Shown in pieces: positions 6,471 through 13,961 of a stretch of 19,474 bases of DNA. Source of the stretch: Treponema sp. (lineage in GTDB: Bacteria; Spirochaetota; Spirochaetia; Treponematales; Breznakiellaceae); NCBI GenBank assembly GCA_031277045.1, contig JAISLX010000169.1, positions 1-19,474 on the forward strand, given 5' to 3'. The first letter of the stretch is position 1, and each line of letters starts with the position of its first letter. The notes under the pieces are model-generated. The model was not told the DNA's origin. It made no database searches and saw only the letters and a list, made by a program, of their open reading frames with translations. Made by a program: the position numbers and the translations under genes.

Positions 6471-7682
6471 CTAATATCCCAGTATCTTTTTTCCGAACAG
6501 CATGTTCTGGTAACACCTCAGACAGCCGGGAAACATGCCCCCGGCGCAGGCATGAATGGTTTTTCGAAAGCGGTTGGCCCGGTCCCCGTTGTAAATTTCC
6601 GTAAAGGACTGCTCTTTGATGTTCCCTAAAATGTAATCAGGATAATCGGCGCAGAAATGCACATCGCCATCGTAATTGATATTGGCCTGGCACCAGGGGA
6701 CAATGCAGTTGTTTCGCACCGGGGTTTCCAGGTCCGCGTAATAGGTATGGGTTTTTTCCGGGTTCAGGGTAGGTACTGTGAAAATGGGGTGGCCGTAATC
6801 ATTTTTGTGCAGGTCCTTTAGGATGGCATGCAGGCGTTTCCCGTCAATGTTGTTGTTATACCCCGTGTTGTAACCGGTAAGGCAGTCAATATCGGTGTCC
6901 AGCTTTTCCTTCATAAAACGGCGCTGGGCCGCGATAATATTGTCGTTGGTGTAGGTGCCCAGGTTAAAAATATGCAGATCCAGGTTGAACTCTTTGGTGG
7001 CTTCCGCAAGGCGGCCCAGGTCCTGGTAATTCTGGTTGGTTACGGTGGTTACAATCCCCATAACGGGATAAATGGAATTTTGCTTTTTCTTTTCCCGGTT
7101 GATGGCCTTAAAACCCCTGACTACCCGCTCGTAGGATCCCTTTCCCCGCATGAAATCGTTGGTTTCCTCGAAAGCGTCCAGCGATACAAAAATGGTACTC
7201 CACTTGTCGTAGACAATTTGTCCGGCCTTTTCCTCCAGCAGGGTCCCGTTGGTATTAACGCTGACGTAAAGGCCCTTGTCGACCATGTGTTTGACCAGCG
7301 GCATCAGATCCGGGTACAGGAAAGGTTCCCCTCCCCAGATGTACGATACCGGGCGCTGGGGGGCAATCTCGTTTATCAGTTCCTTGTACCGCTGCAACGG
7401 TACGATTTTTTTCGCCTCTTCCGTTATATCACAATCCTTCATGACCCCCCGGTCCCCCCATTGGCCGCACATCTTGCAGCGCAGATTGCACAGAGGGGTA
7501 AGCTTAAAATACACCAAACAGAGGTTGCCCATGTGGTTGTAGTTGTAGTCCCGTTTGGGGAAGATCAACGACTTGCCCATTTTGAGGAATCCCCAGGAGA
7601 TTTTTGCGGAAAGGGACAAGTTTTTTCCAAAAAGAAGCGGTATAACTGAATAATTTTCTTTCATCACAGTGTAATAGCGCAT
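6471..7682 (-). CDS. Radical SAM protein with SPASM-type C-terminus
   Basis: A 403-residue radical SAM enzyme. The SAM-binding [4Fe-4S] motif is C65-NLR-C69-KM-C72, followed by a WGGEP motif at 116-120 and NTNG at 143-146. The C-terminal region has Cys326, 331, 344, 379, 387 and 390 with the HFCADYPDYILGNI pattern, typical of SPASM domains that bind auxiliary clusters. Such enzymes modify peptides or small molecules; those encoded near surface-polysaccharide genes are often uncharacterised. No precursor peptide gene is seen nearby. Start ATG 7682 has no clear ribosome site; ATG 7664 (MKENYS) is an alternative. It begins ten bases after the stop of the CBM48 gene, so coupled translation from that gene is likely. 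Confidence 0.82.
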   Translation of the reverse strand: MRYYTVMKENYSVIPLLFGKNLSLSAKISWGFLKMGKSLIFPKRDYNYNHMGNLCLVYFKLTPLCNLRCKMCGQWGDRGVMKDCDITEEAKKIVPLQRYKELINEIAPQRPVSYIWGGEPFLYPDLMPLVKHMVDKGLYVSVNTNGTLLEEKAGQIVYDKWSTIFVSLDAFEETNDFMRGKGSYERVVRGFKAINREKKKQNSIYPVMGIVTTVTNQNYQDLGRLAEATKEFNLDLHIFNLGTYTNDNIIAAQRRFMKEKLDTDIDCLTGYNTGYNNNIDGKRLHAILKDLHKNDYGHPIFTVPTLNPEKTHTYYADLETPVRNNCIVPWCQANINYDGDVHFCADYPDYILGNIKEQSFTEIYNGDRANRFRKTIHACAGGMFPGCLRCYQNMLFGKKILGY

Positions 7683-7692
7683 CTATACTAAT

Positions 7693-8457
7693 TTACTTAA
7701 TTATTGCTTCCGAAGCAATATCTCCTTCTCTGGTATAGGTCCGGCGGGGATTATAGGGATCAACGAAACGTTCACCCCGGTGGAAGAACAAATACTGGTA
7801 GGTTCCCGGCGGCAGGGAAAGGCTTAGCGTGTAGGTTCCTTCGGGGTATTCGCGCAGTTCGTACATAAAGGGGTCCCAGCCGTTAAAACTGCCCGCCACG
7901 GTAACCAGTTCCCCCGGGGGGGCCTTGAACGAAAAGCGCAGCACCCCCCTTGGGTCTTCGTGAAGAACCGGATTCTTTTCGAGCCGGGGCATGACCACCA
8001 GGGAATTGGTGATTCCCGAAACCTCGTTCCGGCGGCTTGCGGGATTGGCCGGGTCCGTGGTCCAAAGGCCGTCAACGACCAGGCGGTACTCTATCTCCTC
8101 AAGACCCTCAGGCGCCTGGTACACGTAAAAGAAAAGGCCTGAATCCTTGTAGGGGTCGGGAACCTTTTTTCCCGGCGGGATGGGCGCGTCCAGAGGGTCC
8201 TGGATCATTAAAAGCCGCTGCATCCAGTGAACCGGGGCGAATCCTTCCGCCGCCAGGGCCACTCCCACCCGGCGGTGGCTGGAAGACGCGGTAAAAATCA
8301 CCGCGTCCTCGAATATCTGCGGTCCGGCCGTTTTTGGCAGGTTCAGGAGCCTTTCAAAAAATTCCGGGGATTCCAGGTCCGCGCCCATGAGGGGCAGGGC
8401 AAAGGAGGCGAAAAGAACAACGGCAAGCGGCCGGGCCGCTTTTTTTTTGGTTTTCAT
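7693..8457 (-). CDS. Exported glycogen-binding (CBM48/AMPK1-type) domain protein
   Basis: I place the start at ATG 8457, giving 254 residues that begin with a clear signal peptide (MKTKKKAARPLAVVLFASFALPL, cleavage probably after MGA). An ATG at 8520 would add 21 residues ahead of the signal and lies at or before the likely transcription start. The C-terminal 85 residues form an Early-set/CBM48 domain: VTVAGSFNGWDPF, then GTYTLSLSLPPGTYQYLFF and FVDPYN. A preceding segment (FFYVYQAPEGLEEIEYRLVVDGLWTTDPANP) looks like a second, partial copy. There is no catalytic domain. Export plus CBM48 suggests a periplasmic carbohydrate-binding or structural protein. It is the first gene of a two-gene unit with the radical SAM gene. 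Confidence 0.8.
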   Translation of the reverse strand: MKTKKKAARPLAVVLFASFALPLMGADLESPEFFERLLNLPKTAGPQIFEDAVIFTASSSHRRVGVALAAEGFAPVHWMQRLLMIQDPLDAPIPPGKKVPDPYKDSGLFFYVYQAPEGLEEIEYRLVVDGLWTTDPANPASRRNEVSGITNSLVVMPRLEKNPVLHEDPRGVLRFSFKAPPGELVTVAGSFNGWDPFMYELREYPEGTYTLSLSLPPGTYQYLFFHRGERFVDPYNPRRTYTREGDIASEAIIK

Positions 8458-8526
8458 ATCTGGCAGTTTGTGATTGGAGGGCCGGGTCCATACCCCGGAG
8501 CCTGCTCCCGGGTTCTTCATTACCGC

Positions 8527-8555
8527 GTTAAAACACGATAACCTGGCTGTCTCAA
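8527..8555 (-). promoter_or_regulatory. Candidate promoter for the CBM48-radical SAM unit
   Basis: On the minus strand TTGAGA (8555-8550), a 17-base spacer and TTTAAC (8532-8527). An overlapping alternative, TTGAAG-N17-TATCGT, lies about ten bases upstream. Either would start transcription close to or after 8520, supporting the internal start at 8457. Confidence 0.35.
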
Positions 8556-8591
8556 AACTTCAAGCTTCGGGGCAGCAGCCTTAAAATTAAA

Positions 8592-8640
8592 TGAGTTGTT
8601 CGAAAACTCCAGTTTCCGCACAACGGCCACTTAAAACCAA
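8592..8640 (-). repeat. Degenerate right half of the MITE-like element (copy F)
   Basis: On the minus strand the sequence GGTTTTAAGTGGCCGTTG... GAACAACTC aligns with the last third of copies A-C (GTTTTTAAGCGGTTGTTG ... GAACAACTC), with several substitutions spoiling the hairpin. The left half is absent. It lies in the divergent space between the CBM48 and TPR genes; a TATAAT at 8650-8655 lies just beyond it without a good -35 box. Confidence 0.6.
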
Positions 8641-8727
8641 CTACAGTACTATAATCGGCTTACACTCTGTGGTAATTTATACTCCTTAACGCTGTGTTGG
8701 CTTTAGCCGATACATAAATGGAATACT

Positions 8728-11700
8728 ATGCCCTCTTTACAGGACCTCCGGGAATTTAAAGCTTCTTTTGACGAAATCGGCAATGAGAAAGCCGCGCTTG
8801 AGGCGCAAAATTTGCCCTATGAGGATCTTTCCCTCCCCGAAATTGAGGCCGAAGAGCCCGGCGCTGAAGAGGCGGCGGACATTGATACCTCCCGGACGGA
8901 TCCGGATCTTTCCGCGGTCCCGGACCAGCCGGAAACGGAAACCGGCGGCGCTGAAGCCCCCTCCGGGCAGGCGAATCCGGCCTTGGGGGATTTTGATATG
9001 GACGCCCTCCTGGGCGCTGTTCCCCCTGAACTTCCCGACATTCCCGATGAGTTTCCCGGTATTCCCGCCGGGAACGAGCCTGAGGATTCCGGTATTCCCG
9101 GCGATCTTCTGAACGGCCTGGCGGACGATGTGGATCAGGCCCCCGCCGGCGCTGAAATTCCGGACCTGGGTGAAGGCGTGGAGCTGGGCGATACGGAGGA
9201 GCCTGGGCCGGACGCGGAAACTGAAATTCCGGACTTGGGTGAAGGTGTGGAACCGGGCGATACGGAGGAGCCTGGGCCGGACGCGGAAACTGAAATTCCG
9301 GACCTGGGTGAAGGCGTGGAGCTGGGCGATACTGAGGAGCCTGGGCCGGACGCGGAAACTGAAATCCCGGACCTGGGTGAAGGCGTGGAGCTGGGCGATA
9401 CTGAGGAGCCTGGACCGGACGCGGGAAGCAAAATGCCGGACCTGGACCTGGACTTGGACTTGGATCTGGACAGTGGAACCGGTGAGGCCCAAGAGACCAA
9501 GACCGGGGACCAGGGCATTGAGACCGGCGAAGACGACTTGGACCTGAGTGAGGGCTTTGGCGAGGCCGATCTTAGGGAAAACGCCGACTCCTTTGACAGT
9601 TTTGACATGGAGCGGAAACCGCCGTCCCCGGAGGGGGAAGACGAAACCGGTATGGATCTGGGGGATTTTACTCTTCCCGGTATTGACGATGTGCTTGACG
9701 ATATCCCCGGCCAGAGCCCCCCCCAGGAGACCGGCAAAAAAAAGGATCGCGCCGCCGGTCCCCCGCCCGGTGAAAAAGAACCGGAGGCGATACAGCTAAC
9801 CGAAGACGATCTGGCCCAGTTCCAGCGGACTCTTACCGGTTATCCCCTCAACCTGCGGGTTGCCGTAGAAGAAATTATCGCCGAGCACACGATTTCCCCC
9901 GCTCAGATGGAAGACCTTGTCCGGCTTTTGGTACGGGGAGCCCCGCCCAAAGAAACCGCGGCCCTTGCCGGCAAGATTCTGGACAGAACCATCAAGATTC
10001 CCGTCCAAAAAAAAACCGGCGAACAGATGGAGGCGGAACGGGGGAGCTTTGCCTACATCTTTGTCCATCGTTTTCTTCCCGTCATCAGGCTTACGCTGTT
10101 TATTCTTGTAGTGGCCGCTTCCTCGTGTTTTTTGATCTGGCGCTTTATCTATACCCCCATCCACGCGGAAAACATCTACCGGCTTGGCTATGACCGGATC
10201 GGCGCCGGTGAATATGAACGGGCCAACCAGCGTTTTACGCAGGCGTTCAATATCCATCGGGATAAAAACTGGTTCTACAAATACGCGGAAGCCTTCCGCG
10301 ACCAGCGGCAGTATATCTACGCGGAAGAAAAGTACGATGAACTTTTGTCCTATTACCCCCGGGACAAAAAGGGTGTTCTGGACTACGCGGCTCTGGAAAC
10401 CTACTACCGGCGAAACTACGAAAAGGCGGACCGCCTGCTCCGGTACAATATCCTGGATTACAACCCCGACGATTCGGAAGCCCTGCTTGCCCAGGGCGAT
10501 AACGCCCTGGCCTGGGGAGAAGTTGACAGCGCCCGCTACGAAGACGCGCGTTTTGCCTACGCCCGGCTTCTGGAACTCTACGGCTGGACCGATCCGGTAG
10601 CCGAGCGGATGCTAAGGTATTTTATCCGTACCGACAACCTGAAAGAGGTTATTCCCCTTCAGTCATTCTTTATGGACAACCCCAAAAAAAAGATACGTGC
10701 CGAAACGCTGGCGGAACTTGGGGGTTACCTTTTGGACAAGCGGACCGAGGAGGTCCGGGGAGTTCCCAACGCCTACGCGGAACAGATCAGCGGCGTTCGG
10801 GATGTTCTGCTGCGGGCGGTTCTTCAGGGGCCCGCCCTGCCGGAGGCGCACTACCACCTTTCCCGGTATTACCGCTACCTTGGCAATAATCTGCAGGACG
10901 AGGAGCTTACCCTGAGAGTGGCCCTGCGGAATTTTGAGAACACCGCCGAAGAATCGGTCCGCCGCCTTGCCTATCACATCGAGGCTCTGGAACGGGAGGC
11001 GGAAATTTTGAGGAACCGGCGTGAATATTTTGCCTCGGAGGAACGGCTTGTTAAGGCAATCGGCCTTTACGAAGACGGCCTGGATCGCCGGCTTCTCCGG
11101 CCCGCTCCCGAATTTGGCCGCCTTTACGCCTCGATGGGGGACCTTGAATACTTTACCAAGTCCGGGGATATGGAGATGGCCCTGTCCTACTACCTGAACG
11201 CGGAAAAAACCGGCTACAGTTCCCCGGAAATGCTCTACTACATGGGATCGGCCTATTACCATCAGAAAAACTGGGCGGGCGCGCTGGAACGGTTTTTTAC
11301 CACATCCGCCCAACTGCCCCTGGATCGCCGTATCCTGCTGGCCCTGGGTAATACCTGCTACCAGCGGGGGGACTATTTCGCCGCCCAGGGCTACTACAAC
11401 CGCCTGCTGGACCTGCTGGAAGCCGAACGCGCCCGGCTCCCCATTCTTTTACCCAACGACGAGCCGGGGTACATTGAGACCGCCGAACGCCTTATGATTG
11501 CCCGCAATAACATGGGCGTTACCCTGGAAGCCCTTTCCCGGAACCGCCCCGCCTATCGCGCCCAGGCCCTTGGACTGTACGCGCAGGCGATTCAGGCGTG
11601 GGACGCCCTTACCCGCAACCCGCAGTCGATGATCCGCCTGGGCGCCGGGGATTTTTCCAACCCCGGCGCTAATCTTCCCTATCTTAATTCCCGCAACCTT

Positions 11701-11784
11701 CTGTACCCCCAGGCCGGTTACGAGGCCCAGATTTTTCCCAGTATCGACAAAGATATTCTTGAACCTTCCCCCTGGGAATTGTGA
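8728..11784 (+). CDS. Large TPR membrane protein, possible periplasmic flagellar collar protein (FlcA-like)
   Basis: A 1018-residue protein in three parts. Residues 1-350 are acidic and low-complexity, with four 23-residue repeats at 143-234 and a run of alternating Asp-Leu. Residues about 350-450 look folded and helical (QLTEDDLAQFQRTL ... KETAALAGKILD). One membrane helix lies at about 452-474 (VIRLTLFILVVAASSCFLIW). The rest, 475-1018, is a series of TPR-like helical pairs, for example GEYERANQRFTQAF, EMLYYMGSAYYHQKNWAGALERFF and LALGNTCYQRGDYFAAQGYYNRLLDLL. This order (disordered cytoplasmic head, single helix, TPR domain outside) recalls the spirochaetal flagellar collar protein FlcA; the link is inferred from architecture and the MPSLQDLREFKASF start, not proven. 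The ribosome site is weak (GGAA). It converges on the isomerase gene with only eight bases between stops. Confidence 0.8.
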   Translation: MPSLQDLREFKASFDEIGNEKAALEAQNLPYEDLSLPEIEAEEPGAEEAADIDTSRTDPDLSAVPDQPETETGGAEAPSGQANPALGDFDMDALLGAVPPELPDIPDEFPGIPAGNEPEDSGIPGDLLNGLADDVDQAPAGAEIPDLGEGVELGDTEEPGPDAETEIPDLGEGVEPGDTEEPGPDAETEIPDLGEGVELGDTEEPGPDAETEIPDLGEGVELGDTEEPGPDAGSKMPDLDLDLDLDLDSGTGEAQETKTGDQGIETGEDDLDLSEGFGEADLRENADSFDSFDMERKPPSPEGEDETGMDLGDFTLPGIDDVLDDIPGQSPPQETGKKKDRAAGPPPGEKEPEAIQLTEDDLAQFQRTLTGYPLNLRVAVEEIIAEHTISPAQMEDLVRLLVRGAPPKETAALAGKILDRTIKIPVQKKTGEQMEAERGSFAYIFVHRFLPVIRLTLFILVVAASSCFLIWRFIYTPIHAENIYRLGYDRIGAGEYERANQRFTQAFNIHRDKNWFYKYAEAFRDQRQYIYAEEKYDELLSYYPRDKKGVLDYAALETYYRRNYEKADRLLRYNILDYNPDDSEALLAQGDNALAWGEVDSARYEDARFAYARLLELYGWTDPVAERMLRYFIRTDNLKEVIPLQSFFMDNPKKKIRAETLAELGGYLLDKRTEEVRGVPNAYAEQISGVRDVLLRAVLQGPALPEAHYHLSRYYRYLGNNLQDEELTLRVALRNFENTAEESVRRLAYHIEALEREAEILRNRREYFASEERLVKAIGLYEDGLDRRLLRPAPEFGRLYASMGDLEYFTKSGDMEMALSYYLNAEKTGYSSPEMLYYMGSAYYHQKNWAGALERFFTTSAQLPLDRRILLALGNTCYQRGDYFAAQGYYNRLLDLLEAERARLPILLPNDEPGYIETAERLMIARNNMGVTLEALSRNRPAYRAQALGLYAQAIQAWDALTRNPQSMIRLGAGDFSNPGANLPYLNSRNLLYPQAGYEAQIFPSIDKDILEPSPWEL
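9154..9429 (+). repeat. Four tandem 69-bp repeats inside the TPR gene
   Basis: Copies at 9154-9222, 9223-9291, 9292-9360 and 9361-9429 each encode EIPDLGEGVELGDTEEPGPD plus three residues. Copies differ at few positions (for example CCGGGC for CTGGGC in copy 2). A partial fifth start (KMPDLDLDL) runs into a hexanucleotide GACCTG-like tract at about 9436-9471. A unit that is a multiple of three allows copy-number change without loss of frame. Confidence 0.95.
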
Positions 11785-11792
11785 CGCGGCCC

Positions 11793-12785
11793 CTATTCCT
11801 TTTTCAGGGCGCTGTCAAAGGCCACTTCCGACGGGGGAAAGTCAACCCGGCGGACAAACTCGCAGGCTTCCCTGGCGCCGTGGTCACGGTCCATGCCGGA
11901 ATCCTCCCACTCCACCGAAAGGGGCCCCTGGTAGCCGATGGCGTTGAGTTCCCGGATGATGTTTTCAAAGTCCACGTCCCCGTGGCCCAGAGAACGGAAG
12001 TTCCAGCCCCGGCGGGTGTCCCCAAAGGTGATGTGGGAGCCCAGGATACCGGCCTTGCCGTCCAGGGTAACGGCGGCGTCCTTCATGTGGACATGGTAGA
12101 TCCGGTCCGCGAAGTCGCGGATAAAGATCGCCGGGCTCACCCCCTGCCACTGCAGATGAGAGGGATCGAAGTTAAAGCCCAGGGTGGGCCGGTAGTCGAA
12201 TTCCTTGAGGAGCCGCTGGGCGGTGTAGTAGTCAAAGGCGATTTCCGTGGGGTGTACCTCCAGGGCGAAACGGATGCCCAGGCGGTCAAACTCGTCAAAA
12301 ATGGGGGACCAGAGCCGCACGATGTCTTTGAAAGCGTTGTCGATCATCTCTTCGCTGGTCTGGGGGAAAGAGTACCAGTACTTCCAAATGGGGCTGCCCA
12401 TAAAACCGTTTACCACCGTAACCCCCATGTTCTTCGCGGTCCCGGCGATGTCTTTCATCTCCGCGATGGCCCATTCCCGGATTTCCTCCGGCTTCCCCGC
12501 CAGGCGGCCGGGGGCAAAGCCGTCAAGCCGGGGGTCCCACAGGTCCCCCACGCACTGACCGATCAGGTGCCCGCTGACGGCCCAGCATTTAAGGCCGTGG
12601 GCGGCCAGCGTAGCCTTGCGGCCTTCCACGTAGGCGGGATCGGAAATCGCCTTGCGGGGCTCCAGGTGATCTCCCCAGCAGGCTATCTCGATCCCGTCAT
12701 AGCCAAAAGACTTCATCTTGGCGCAGAGCGTCTCAAAGGGCAGATCCGCCCACTGACCCGAAAAAATAGTTACCGGCCGTGCCAT
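11793..12785 (-). CDS. Sugar phosphate isomerase/epimerase family (xylose isomerase-like TIM barrel)
   Basis: A 330-residue AP-endonuclease-2-type TIM barrel. Metal-ligand candidates in family order are Glu177 (ALEVHPTE), Asp207 and His210 (NFDPSHL), His231/His233 (IYHVHMKD) and Glu292 (LSVEWEDS). An IEIACWGDHLEP segment at 33-43 resembles the N-terminal strand of this family. Members isomerise or dehydrate sugars and inositols; here the substrate is unknown. The start follows a strong AGGAGG (12796-12791), six bases ahead of the ATG. The leader contains a perfect 16-bp palindrome. It is a single gene, divergent from the tatD operon. Confidence 0.87.
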   Translation of the reverse strand: MARPVTIFSGQWADLPFETLCAKMKSFGYDGIEIACWGDHLEPRKAISDPAYVEGRKATLAAHGLKCWAVSGHLIGQCVGDLWDPRLDGFAPGRLAGKPEEIREWAIAEMKDIAGTAKNMGVTVVNGFMGSPIWKYWYSFPQTSEEMIDNAFKDIVRLWSPIFDEFDRLGIRFALEVHPTEIAFDYYTAQRLLKEFDYRPTLGFNFDPSHLQWQGVSPAIFIRDFADRIYHVHMKDAAVTLDGKAGILGSHITFGDTRRGWNFRSLGHGDVDFENIIRELNAIGYQGPLSVEWEDSGMDRDHGAREACEFVRRVDFPPSEVAFDSALKKE

Positions 12786-12830
12786 AGGTTCCTCCTGGCG
12801 CCCGTCTTACACCGGCGGGCTCCGTAATTT

Positions 12831-12859
12831 CCGGGCCGCGGCCCGGATGATTCATTATA
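12831..12859 (-). promoter_or_regulatory. Candidate -10 box and palindrome upstream of the isomerase gene
   Basis: On the minus strand TATAAT is at 12859-12854. With a 17-base spacer the -35 position (TTATCG, a poor match) falls inside mobile element copy C. Immediately downstream is the perfect palindrome CCGGGCCGCGGCCCGG (12831-12846), which could be an operator or leader hairpin. Confidence 0.4.
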
Positions 12860-12867
12860 AAAACAGT

Positions 12868-13012
12868 GGACTTGTTCGATAACCTGGTTGGTTATCTGCC
12901 AACCAAAGGTTGGTTCCAAGTCTCCCAAAAAACACGGATTTCGGACAAAATCCGTGTTTTTTGTTGTTTTTAAGCGGTTGTTGTTCAGAAACTGAAGTTT
13001 CTGAACAACTCT
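12868..13012 (+). mobile_element. MITE-like element, full copy C (145 bp)
   Basis: Same length and ends as copy A, flanked by AGT at 12865-12867 and AGT at 13013-13015. The terminator-like stem (12927-12941 with 12948-12962) is kept although its loop differs from A and B (CGGACA). The element fills the space between the divergent isomerase and tatD genes, ending about 78 bases before the tatD -35 box. Confidence 0.8.
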
Positions 13013-13090
13013 AGTGTTCCCGAAAAACGCCGTGGACGCAACAGGCCCCAGACCAGTGCGCGCCGGCCTGGCAAAAACCGCATTTTATGT

Positions 13091-13119
13091 TTGACGCGCC
13101 CGGACTTCCGTGTTATAGT
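13091..13119 (+). promoter_or_regulatory. Sigma-70-type promoter for the tatD operon
   Basis: TTGACG (13091-13096), a 17-base spacer and TATAGT (13114-13119), each five of six matches to consensus. Transcription would begin near 13126, which rules out an upstream ATG at 13087 as the tatD start and supports ATG 13174. Confidence 0.75.
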
Positions 13120-13173
13120 ATGAACCATCCAGTTTGGAAAAAGTTTAAATCTGTCCTTGCCTTTGGAAAAGCC

Positions 13174-13956
13174 ATGCAATATTTTGATACTCATGCCCAC
13201 CTGGGGCTTATTGTTGATGACCCTATTGAACAACTCATTATTATTCAGGAAGCGCGGGCCGCCCAGGTTACCCGGATCGTGTCCATCTGCAACAGCCTCC
13301 ACGATTTTACCACCGTGTACAACAACCTTAAATCCGCGGTCAACGTGTACCACGCCGTAGGGGTAAGCCCCTCGGAAGTGCAGAACCCCGGCAGGGACTG
13401 GGTTCAACTCCTGGAGCAAAACGTCCGGCTGCCCCGCGTGGTGGCCATCGGGGAGATAGGCCTGGACTACTACCGCAAATTCGGGGACAAAAATTCCCAA
13501 ATCGAGCTGTTCATCACCCAGCTTGACATGGCTTCCAAGCTGAATCTGCCCGTGGTTATCCACAACCGCGAAGCCGGGCACGATGTCCTGGACATTCTCA
13601 AAGACCGCATGCCCCCCCGGGGCGGCGTTTTCCACTGCTATTCGGAAAACGCGGAATACGCCAAACGGGCCCTGGACCTTAACCTTAACCTTTACTTCTC
13701 GTTCGCGGGGAACCTGACCTACCGGAACGCCCGGAACCTCCACGAAACCGTAAAAGTCCTGCCCCTGGACCGCATCCTTAGCGAATCGGAAAGCCCCTTC
13801 ATGGTTCCCGCGGAACACCGGGGCAAGCGCAACATGCCCAAATACCTGCCCATAACGGCCCGTTTTATGGCGGAGATGCTGGAGATTGACGAGGAAACCC
13901 TGGCCGCCCAGCTCTGGAACAACGCCTGCGGGTTCTTCGGCCTCCCTGCGGAGTAG
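13174..13956 (+). CDS. tatD: TatD-family metal-dependent hydrolase
   Basis: A 260-residue TIM-barrel nuclease of the TatD family. Ligands visible are His7 and His9 (FDTHAHLG), Glu94 (IGEIGLDYY), His130 (VIHNREAG) and His154 (FHCYSEN). The last expected ligand, Asp in the usual ETDxP motif, is replaced: the protein reads SESESP, with Glu206 at that place, followed by the family pattern PAEHRGKRNMP. The HCxSG motif is also changed to HCYSEN. TatD proteins are 3'-5' exonucleases or deoxyribonucleases, and Glu may still bind metal. The start at 13174 gives the typical N-terminus; the ribosome site (TTTGGAAAA) is weak. It is first in a five-gene unit, five bases ahead of the DUF4349 gene. Confidence 0.85.
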   Translation: MQYFDTHAHLGLIVDDPIEQLIIIQEARAAQVTRIVSICNSLHDFTTVYNNLKSAVNVYHAVGVSPSEVQNPGRDWVQLLEQNVRLPRVVAIGEIGLDYYRKFGDKNSQIELFITQLDMASKLNLPVVIHNREAGHDVLDILKDRMPPRGGVFHCYSENAEYAKRALDLNLNLYFSFAGNLTYRNARNLHETVKVLPLDRILSESESPFMVPAEHRGKRNMPKYLPITARFMAEMLEIDEETLAAQLWNNACGFFGLPAE

Positions 13957-13961
13957 GCGCT

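Noticed and set aside
11781..12827. Plus-strand frame of 348 codons opposite the isomerase
   Set aside because: Shadow frame; the minus strand has AGGAGG, metal ligands and normal family length.
13087..13173. Upstream start for tatD adding 29 residues
   Set aside because: The -35 and -10 boxes lie at 13091-13119, inside that extension, and TatD proteins normally begin at the FDTHAHL strand.
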